Source of the DNA: an uncultured Alphaproteobacteria bacterium
GTDB taxonomy: Bacteria; Pseudomonadota; Alphaproteobacteria; CAAHEQ01; UBA3637
Direction: 5' to 3'
NCBI GenBank assembly: GCA_947629595.1
Contig: CANREI010000037.1
Coordinates: 1 to 10,901 of the forward strand
Length of the DNA stretch: 10,901 bases
Notes under the pieces: generated by a model
Seen by the model: the letters and a program-made list of their open reading frames with translations, nothing else
Databases searched by the model: none
Told to the model about the DNA's origin: nothing
Translations under genes and position numbers: made by a program
Shown: positions 6,106-10,901 of the stretch, in pieces
Layout: each line of letters starts with the position of its first letter
Numbering within the stretch: the stretch's first letter is position 1

Positions 6106-8721
6106 ATGACTGCAAAAAAAACACCGATGCTCGAACAATATTTTCGGATTAAAGAACAATATCCCGATTGTCTGCTTTTTTTCAGACTGGGTGACTTTTA
6201 CGAATTGTTTTTCGAAGATGCCCGAATCGCTTCTCAATGTTTAAATTTGGTTTTAACCTTTCGGGGCTATTATAACGATAAAGAAGTACCCATGTGCGGC
6301 GTACCGTTTCATGCTTACGAAAATTATTTGGTACGCTTAATCAAATGCGGCTATAAAGTGGCTATTTGCGAACAAATCGAATCGCCCCAAGAAGCCAAAA
6401 AACGCGGCAGCACGGCCATTGTAAAACGCGACGTGATTCGCATTGTCACTTCCGGCACTTTAACGGAAGAAGCCATGCTGGATAAAAAACAAAACAATTT
6501 TTTAATGGCTGTTGTGGCCGCCGGCACCGAATTCGGGTTTGCCTGGGCCGATATTTCCACCGGCGAATTTTTAACGCAAACCGCCCCGAAAGAAATTGTC
6601 CAAAGCGTAATTGAACGTGTTAATCCGGTTGAAATTTTAATTGCCGATAATTTTTCGATTATTCACCCCGATTTATTGAAAAACGAATCGTGTCCGATTG
6701 AACAACTGCCGACAGCACGGTTTGATTTCACCGAAAATCAACGGGAATTATGTTCATTTTTTAACACGGATTATCAATCTTTTAATTATTTAACCAAAAG
6801 CGAAACGGTTGCCGCGGGCGTGATTCTCTCTTATTTACTCAACACGCAAAAAGGGGAATGTCCGGCCGTTTCAAAACCGCAAAAAATTCAAACGGATGCC
6901 TATATGGCCATTGACGCGGCCACACGGCGTAATTTAGAGCTGATGACGGCACAAAACGGTTCCGGCAAAAACATTTCTTTATTGAAATGCCTTGATAAAA
7001 CATTAACGGGATCGGGCGGCCGAACATTGGCCGCTTGGATCGGCACACCGTTATTGGATGCAAAAGCCGTTAATGCCCGATTGGATAAAGTTGATTATTT
7101 TATTCAAAATCCGTCCGTGTGCGAATCCGTTCGAAACGCTTTAAAGCTGTTTCCCGATATTGAGCGGTCGTTATCTCGGCTGGTTGTCGGTCGCGGCGGC
7201 CCGCGGGATATGAAAGATATTGCCTTGGGTTTAAAAAACATTCCTTTCATTCGCAATCAAATAACGGGCATTGTTCCCGAATCGCTTCAAGAAGATTTAC
7301 GCTTGCTCGGCGATCATTCCGATTTGGTCGCACAAATTTGTGCCGCCGTTGATTTTGAAAATACCCCGCTTCTGGCGCGCGACGGCGGCTTTATCAAACA
7401 AGGCTACTTCGCACCGCTTGACGAACAACATCACGCCCGCGAAAATGCCCGGCGTATGGCACTGCAATTACAATTAAAATACAGTCAGGATACAAAAATA
7501 AACGGCTTAAAAATCACGTTTAATAATTTATCCGGTTACAGTATTGAAGTGCCGACCCGTTTTGCCGAACCGTTGTTAATTAACAAAGAACTGGGCTTTA
7601 TTCACAAACAAACACTCACAAATGTGGTGCGCTTTACAACGGCCGAATTGTCCGATTTGGAGCAAAAAGTATTGCATTCCGATGAGCTCGCGTTGGCTAT
7701 GGAGCTTGATTTGTTCGAACAATTGCGTCAAAAAATCTTAACGTATAACGAATCGGTTTGCACAACTTGTGCCGCTATCGGACGCATTGACATTGCCGCC
7801 GCTTTTGCCGTCGGCGCCGTACAAAACGGTTGGATTCGTCCGATTTTAACGAATGACACAACATTTGATGTTAAAAACGCGCGTCATCCGGTGGTTGAAG
7901 CGGCGTTAAAGGAAAGTAATCAAAAATTTATTCCCAACAATTGCTTTATGGACGAAGATAAAGACCGTCTTTGGATTTTAACCGGTCCGAATATGGCCGG
8001 AAAAAGCACTTTTATGCGGCAAAACGCGCTGATTGTCATTATGGCGCAAACGGGATGTTTTGTTCCGGCGGATTATGCCAAAATCGGCATTGTCGATAAA
8101 TTATTTTCCCGCGTCGGCGCCAGCGATGATTTAGCCAAAGGGCAATCAACTTTTATGGTGGAAATGACGGAAGTAGCTTATATTTTACAAAACGCAACCG
8201 ATCGTTCGTTCGTGATTTTTGATGAAGTCGGGCGCGGCACGGCAACATATGACGGCCTTTCCATTGCCTGGGCGGTTGTGGAATATTTGCATGAGCAAAT
8301 CAATTGCCGCACGTTGTTTGCAACGCATTATCACGAATTAACGGCCCTGGTCAATCGGTTATCCCGTGTTTCGCTGCACACATTACGGGTGCGCGAATGG
8401 CAGGGAGAAATTGTGTTTATGCACGAAGTCGATACGGGCGCAACCGATCGATCGTATGGTATTCATGTGGCAAAATTGGCCGGCGTTCCGACACCGGTTT
8501 TGTTGCGATCCGAAGAAATTTTAAACTCTTTGGAGGAAAAACGACAAAATCAGGAACCTTTATTTGATGACTTACCCTTGTTTTCGCAACTTTCACATCC
8601 TACATCTATCCGAAAGGCATCGCCGGTTGAAAATGAATTAAAAACCACAGATCTTGATTCGCTTTCCCCGCGCGAGGCATTAGATATGTTATATCGGTTA
8701 AAATCAATGACGGAGGCTTAA
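6106..8721 (+). CDS. mutS: DNA mismatch repair protein MutS
   Basis: 871 residues, full length for MutS (E. coli 853). It recognises base mismatches and small loops and recruits MutL, acting as an ATP-gated sliding clamp on DNA. Domain I has the mismatch-reading Phe-x-Glu as F31 and E33 in GDFYELFF. The connector, lever and clamp regions follow (about 120-560). The ATPase shows Walker A GPNMAGKST (627-635), the STFMVEM loop (681-687), Walker B IFDEVGRGT (704-712) and the FATHYHE segment (738-744). Q816-E-P-L-F820 near the C-terminus matches the beta-clamp binding pattern QxxLF, and the last 25 residues (SLSPREALDMLYRLK) match the usual MutS oligomerisation tail. GRGTATYDG rather than GRGTSTYDG is the form I associate with Alphaproteobacteria. 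All catalytic motifs are intact. mutL is not in the window. A ribosome binding site AAAGGA is 8 nt upstream. Confidence 0.98.
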   Translation: MTAKKTPMLEQYFRIKEQYPDCLLFFRLGDFYELFFEDARIASQCLNLVLTFRGYYNDKEVPMCGVPFHAYENYLVRLIKCGYKVAICEQIESPQEAKKRGSTAIVKRDVIRIVTSGTLTEEAMLDKKQNNFLMAVVAAGTEFGFAWADISTGEFLTQTAPKEIVQSVIERVNPVEILIADNFSIIHPDLLKNESCPIEQLPTARFDFTENQRELCSFFNTDYQSFNYLTKSETVAAGVILSYLLNTQKGECPAVSKPQKIQTDAYMAIDAATRRNLELMTAQNGSGKNISLLKCLDKTLTGSGGRTLAAWIGTPLLDAKAVNARLDKVDYFIQNPSVCESVRNALKLFPDIERSLSRLVVGRGGPRDMKDIALGLKNIPFIRNQITGIVPESLQEDLRLLGDHSDLVAQICAAVDFENTPLLARDGGFIKQGYFAPLDEQHHARENARRMALQLQLKYSQDTKINGLKITFNNLSGYSIEVPTRFAEPLLINKELGFIHKQTLTNVVRFTTAELSDLEQKVLHSDELALAMELDLFEQLRQKILTYNESVCTTCAAIGRIDIAAAFAVGAVQNGWIRPILTNDTTFDVKNARHPVVEAALKESNQKFIPNNCFMDEDKDRLWILTGPNMAGKSTFMRQNALIVIMAQTGCFVPADYAKIGIVDKLFSRVGASDDLAKGQSTFMVEMTEVAYILQNATDRSFVIFDEVGRGTATYDGLSIAWAVVEYLHEQINCRTLFATHYHELTALVNRLSRVSLHTLRVREWQGEIVFMHEVDTGATDRSYGIHVAKLAGVPTPVLLRSEEILNSLEEKRQNQEPLFDDLPLFSQLSHPTSIRKASPVENELKTTDLDSLSPREALDMLYRLKSMTEA

Positions 8722-8724
8722 AAG

Positions 8725-8973
8725 ATGACTTTATTTCAAAGTGTTATCGGTGTTATTTTTTCAATGGGATTTTTAATTTTACTCTCTTTGCTCATCGGTT
8801 ATGTTGCCTTGCCGGTTTTTTTGATTATTATTGCTTTCGGATTATTTAATTTTTTTCGGCACGGAAAATTATTTGCCGGTATTAACCGCGAACGCGTAAC
8901 GCCGTTTCATAAAAATGCCTATCGGAAAAAAGACGATAAAGTCATTGATGTGGATTATACGGAAATACCGTAA
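8725..8973 (+). CDS. Small membrane protein coupled to mutS, unknown function
   Basis: 82 residues. The ATG lies 3 nt after the mutS stop, and its ribosome binding site GGAGG (8712-8716) is inside the last codons of mutS, so translation should be coupled. Residues 5-44 are strongly hydrophobic, either one long or two short helices with a Pro30 break, followed by a basic cytoplasmic-type stretch (FRHGKLFAGINRER, HKNAYRKKDDK) and the acidic end VIDVDYTEIP. No known family is recognised. Its stop codon directly abuts the stop of the next, converging gene with no spacer. Its place in the mutS transcript does not by itself imply a repair role; it may simply share the promoter. Confidence 0.8.
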   Translation: MTLFQSVIGVIFSMGFLILLSLLIGYVALPVFLIIIAFGLFNFFRHGKLFAGINRERVTPFHKNAYRKKDDKVIDVDYTEIP

Positions 8974-9573
8974 TTAAAGCCATTTAATAAGTGCAAACCC
9001 GCCGATGAGCAAAAGAAAAAACAAAACGGAAAGCCAACCCAGATTTTTTTCAATGTAATTTTTCATGGGAACACCGAATTTCCAAAGCAAGCCGGCAATC
9101 AAATAAAATCGGAAACCGCGCGCAATGACGGAGGCAATAATAAACACCGTTAAGTTTAAATGCGTAACGCCGCTGGCAATGGTAATGATTTTATAGGGAA
9201 ACGGTGTAACGCCGGCGCCGAACACAATCCACGCGCCCCACTCGTTATATAACTGCCGAAACGATTCGAACTTTTGGGTATAATGAAAAAAGTTTAAAAT
9301 GGCAATACCGACCGTATCGTATAAAAAATAGCCGATGAAATAACCGAATAAACCGCCGATAACACTGGATACGGTTGTCCAAAAAGCAATTTTAAAGGCC
9401 GCTTTTCTTTGCGCCAAAACAAGCGGAATCAATAAAATATCGGGCGGAATCGGAAAAAACGAACTTTCAATAAAAGAAACGGCACACAACGCCGGCAAAG
9501 CATATTTTCCCGATACAAGGCGCATACACCAATCATAAATATTTTTAACAAATTTATTCCATAATTTAATCAT
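8974..9573 (-). CDS. YqaA/DedA-like (VTT domain) inner membrane protein
   Basis: 199 residues from the ATG at 9573. A longer in-frame reading to 9717 would run into the lipoprotein gene and its promoter, and its extra 48 residues look random, so it was rejected. Several hydrophobic segments are present (about 24-54, 63-95, 113-135, 141-165 and 180-198). The SFIESSFFPIPPD stretch (33-45) is the DedA-type re-entrant motif with Glu36, and GVTPFPYKIITIASG (121-135) followed by ARGFRFYLIAGLL (151-163) is typical of the YqaA branch. DedA-superfamily proteins act in lipid-carrier or phospholipid translocation and envelope homeostasis; the substrate of this branch is not established. The ribosome binding site is weak (GAAAG). 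It converges on the small mutS-linked gene. Confidence 0.88.
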   Translation of the reverse strand: MIKLWNKFVKNIYDWCMRLVSGKYALPALCAVSFIESSFFPIPPDILLIPLVLAQRKAAFKIAFWTTVSSVIGGLFGYFIGYFLYDTVGIAILNFFHYTQKFESFRQLYNEWGAWIVFGAGVTPFPYKIITIASGVTHLNLTVFIIASVIARGFRFYLIAGLLWKFGVPMKNYIEKNLGWLSVLFFLLLIGGFALIKWL

Positions 9574-9576
9574 TAT

Positions 9577-9605
9577 TTGACTTTCATTTTTTTTGGCGTT
9601 ATTAT
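9577..9605 (+). promoter_or_regulatory. Sigma70-type promoter for the lipoprotein gene
   Basis: TTGACT (9577-9582) and TATTAT (9600-9605), with a 17-nt spacer, give five of six matches in each box. The start would be near 9612, giving a leader of about 32 nt. This is one of the strongest promoter matches in the window, in the 70-bp gap between divergent genes. Confidence 0.6.
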
Positions 9606-9631
9606 TTAAGTTGCCAGAATAACTTTTTTTG

Positions 9632-9637
9632 AAAGGA
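9632..9637 (+). promoter_or_regulatory. Ribosome binding site deciding the lipoprotein start
   Basis: AAAGGA is 6 nt before the ATG at 9644. A TTG at 9629 in the same frame lies upstream of this site and therefore cannot be served by it. Confidence 0.7.
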
Positions 9638-9643
9638 AAAGCA

Positions 9644-10117
9644 ATGAAAAAATTTTTAACGGTTATTTTAAGCGCCTTTTTGTTAACGGCGTGCGGAGTG
9701 GGAAACACCAACACCACCTATCAAAGTTATCAATTAGGCTCGCAGGGCGTGATTGAAAAAGGACGCATTTTGGAAATGAATCCCGTTCAAATTAAAGGCG
9801 ATAATGCCGTCGGCACATTAGCCGGTGCGGGCATCGGCGGGGCGGCCGGTTCCATGATCGGCGGTAATACGGCCGTGAACATTATCGGCGGTATTGCCGG
9901 TGCGGTTGTCGGCGGAATGGTCGGTAGTGCGGCCGAACAAGCCATTACCAAAGATTCCGCCTATGAATTTATTGTGGAAAAAAGCAACGGACAGCTTGTT
10001 TCCGTTGTGCAAACGAATGAGTTGAATTTGCGTCCGGGTGATTATGTTTTGTTAAACCGTATCGACGGTTCAACCCGTATTCGGTCGCGACTGCAAACAA
10101 GCAATTACTATCGGTAA
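9644..10117 (+). CDS. Glycine-zipper outer membrane lipoprotein (SlyB / 17-kDa antigen family)
   Basis: 157 residues from the ATG at 9644, five codons inside the longest reading frame, which would begin with TTG. The signal peptide MKKFLTVILSAFLLTAC has a lipobox LTAC with Cys17 as the lipidated residue; Gly at +2 favours outer membrane sorting. Residues 56-95 form a glycine-zipper hairpin of two GxxxG-rich halves (GTLAGAGIGGAAGSMIGG and IIGGIAGAVVGGMVGS), as in SlyB, Pcp and the rickettsial 17-kDa antigen (PF05433-type). The C-terminal part (105-150) is a small beta-rich domain (YEFIVEKSNGQLVSVVQ, LRPGDYVLLNRIDG) also usual for the family. It probably sits in the outer membrane and supports envelope integrity. 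It is monocistronic, with its own promoter and a strong terminator. Confidence 0.93.
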   Translation: MKKFLTVILSAFLLTACGVGNTNTTYQSYQLGSQGVIEKGRILEMNPVQIKGDNAVGTLAGAGIGGAAGSMIGGNTAVNIIGGIAGAVVGGMVGSAAEQAITKDSAYEFIVEKSNGQLVSVVQTNELNLRPGDYVLLNRIDGSTRIRSRLQTSNYYR

Positions 10118-10132
10118 AAAAATTTACAGAAG

Positions 10133-10168
10133 AAAAATCCTCTGTTTTAAGCGCAGAGGATTTTTTTT
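10133..10168 (+). terminator. Rho-independent terminator of the lipoprotein gene
   Basis: A perfect 12-bp stem (10133-10144 with 10154-10165), 9-nt loop, and a T-run to 10168, beginning 15 nt after the stop codon. The stem core is ATCCTCTG/CAGAGGAT. The A-rich 5' arm means it could act weakly on the other strand too. Confidence 0.9.
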
Positions 10169-10181
10169 ACATAAAAAGTTA

Positions 10182-10209
10182 TTGACAATTTTTGAAGGTG
10201 TAGTATTTT
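10182..10209 (+). promoter_or_regulatory. Promoter of the rubrerythrin gene
   Basis: A consensus -35 TTGACA (10182-10187) and TATTTT (10204-10209) with a 16-nt spacer. The start would be near 10216, giving a leader of about 55 nt with ribosome binding site AAGGA, 8 nt before the ATG. The -10 lies inside a perfect 13-nt palindrome. Confidence 0.6.
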
Positions 10210-10215
10210 AAATAC
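10203..10215. promoter_or_regulatory. Operator-like palindrome over the rubrerythrin -10
   Basis: GTATTT-T-AAATAC is a perfect inverted repeat with 6-bp arms and a 1-bp centre. It covers the -10, an ideal position for a repressor. The core (ATTT-N-AAAT flanked by pyrimidine/purine and G/C) resembles the centre of NsrR-type Rrf2-family sites, but the outer arms do not match, so the regulator is unknown. Confidence 0.4.
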
Positions 10216-10220
10216 CGTCG

Positions 10221-10234
10221 GGAAAGTAATTTCC
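10221..10234 (+). other. Small hairpin in the rubrerythrin 5' leader
   Basis: GGAAA (10221-10225) pairs with TTTCC (10230-10234) around a GTAA loop, a GNRA-type tetraloop, just after the predicted transcription start. It may stabilise the mRNA 5' end. The stem is only 5 bp, so it could be chance. Confidence 0.3.
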
Positions 10235-10270
10235 TTAAACTGATATCAAATTTAAAAAAGGAATAAAAAA

Positions 10271-10819
10271 ATGTCAACACCGGAATTAAAAGGAACAAAA
10301 ACGGAAGCGAATTTGCAAACGGCTTTTGCCGGCGAATCGCAAGCCCGTAACAAATATACGTATTATGCCTCAAAAGCCAAAAAAGACGGATACGTTCAAA
10401 TTTCAAAAATCTTTGAAGAAACGGCAGGCAATGAAAAAGAGCATGCGGAAATTTGGTTTAAGCTGTTGCACGGCGGAAAAATTCCCTCAACCCGAGAAAA
10501 CTTGTTGGATGCCGCCAACGGTGAAAATTACGAATGGACGGATATGTATGCCGGCTTTGCCAAAACCGCTCGCGAAGAAGGTTTTGAAAAAATTGCCGTT
10601 TTATTTGAAATGGTGGGTAAAATCGAAAAAGAACATGAAGAAAGATATCGCAAACTGTTATCCAACGTTGAAAACGGCCTTGTTTTCTCGCGCGAGGGCG
10701 ATATGATTTGGCAATGTTCCAACTGCGGCCATATCGTTATCGGGAAAAAAGCACCGGAAATGTGCCCCGTTTGCGAACATGCCCGCTCTTATTTTCAATT
10801 AAAAGCCGAAAATTATTAA
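10271..10819 (+). CDS. rbr: Rubrerythrin
   Basis: 182 residues, close to the usual 190 of classical rubrerythrins. It reduces hydrogen peroxide to water at a cytoplasmic non-haem diiron centre, with electrons passing through a rubredoxin-type iron site. The four-helix ferritin-like domain carries E22 (GESQAR), E55 and H58 (EKEH), glutamates of the AREEGFEK helix (102-106), and E119 and H122 (EKEH). The C-terminal rubredoxin-like module has C149-x2-C152 and C165-x2-C168, a 12-residue gap between pairs as in classical rubrerythrins. All expected ligands appear present. Such proteins are typical of anaerobes and microaerophiles, which supports the habitat inferred for this organism. It is monocistronic, with promoter, possible operator and terminator. 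No rubredoxin or PerR/Fur gene is adjacent in the window. Confidence 0.97.
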   Translation: MSTPELKGTKTEANLQTAFAGESQARNKYTYYASKAKKDGYVQISKIFEETAGNEKEHAEIWFKLLHGGKIPSTRENLLDAANGENYEWTDMYAGFAKTAREEGFEKIAVLFEMVGKIEKEHEERYRKLLSNVENGLVFSREGDMIWQCSNCGHIVIGKKAPEMCPVCEHARSYFQLKAENY

Positions 10820-10843
10820 GTCGCAACAGAATCGATTCGCAAC

Positions 10844-10878
10844 AAAAATATCCGTTTGAAAAAAGCGGATATTTTTTT
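10844..10878 (+). terminator. Rho-independent terminator of the rubrerythrin gene
   Basis: An 11-bp perfect stem (10844-10854 with 10866-10876), 11-nt loop and a T-run to 10878, about 25 nt after the stop codon. The stem core is ATATCCG/CGGATAT. Confidence 0.9.
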
Positions 10879-10901
10879 GTGCTGAAATTATGACTGATTT
10901 A

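Noticed and set aside
6064..6237. 58-residue N-terminal extension of the sensor kinase
   Set aside because: It would overlap the start of mutS antisense, shows no domain, and the ATG at 6063 gives a normal kinase N-terminus with the -10 just upstream.
9574..9717. 48-residue N-terminal extension of the DedA/YqaA-like protein
   Set aside because: It would be antisense to the signal peptide of the lipoprotein and its promoter. The ATG at 9573 gives a typical YqaA-length protein.

Overview
The window looks like a chromosomal segment from a low-GC, probably host-associated and anaerobic or microaerophilic alphaproteobacterium. This rests on three things: the MutS ATPase core has the alphaproteobacterial-style GRGTATYDG stretch; the first gene begins with a RSMVEMLGVLA-type prepilin segment that I associate with uncultured gut Alphaproteobacteria; and a rubrerythrin is present. 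The lineage call is inference, not a search result. There is no transposase, integrase, CRISPR array, tRNA or rRNA in view.

Layout. Positions 1-450 are mostly non-coding. They hold a possible 3' tail of an upstream gene, a large interrupted palindrome built from CCCTATCGGC copies, a good rho-independent terminator, and a promoter for the next gene. Positions 451-2532 encode the most unusual protein here: a type IV prepilin-like N-terminus, a small pilin-like globular part, about 16 tandem four-cysteine modules, and a C-terminal Cys/Trp-rich domain resembling C-type-lectin/DUF1566/FISUMP folds. A 55-residue membrane microprotein follows at 2619-2786. Three minus-strand genes come next: a membrane metallophosphoesterase with its own promoter, and, upstream of it, a PAS-containing sensor histidine kinase and a membrane-anchored TPR protein that form a two-gene unit.

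The 42 bp between the kinase and mutS carry overlapping, oppositely oriented -10 elements. On the minus strand the predicted transcription start falls on the A of the kinase ATG, which suggests a leaderless mRNA. mutS (6106-8721) is followed 3 nt later by a translationally coupled 82-residue membrane protein. That gene abuts, with zero spacing, a convergent YqaA/DedA-like membrane protein. The last part carries a SlyB/17-kDa-antigen-type glycine-zipper lipoprotein with promoter and terminator, and a classical rubrerythrin with promoter, operator-like palindrome and terminator.

How the genes fit together. Several products are envelope-related: the pilin-like surface protein, DedA-like protein, glycine-zipper lipoprotein, membrane phosphoesterase and sensor kinase. 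They are not an obvious single pathway. mutS and rubrerythrin are housekeeping and stress genes. The best candidate for undescribed biology is the pilin-like cysteine-rich protein with its lectin-like tip, followed by the structured element upstream of it. Several start codons were moved from the longest possible ORF to the one supported by a ribosome binding site or by non-overlap; these are stated per gene.
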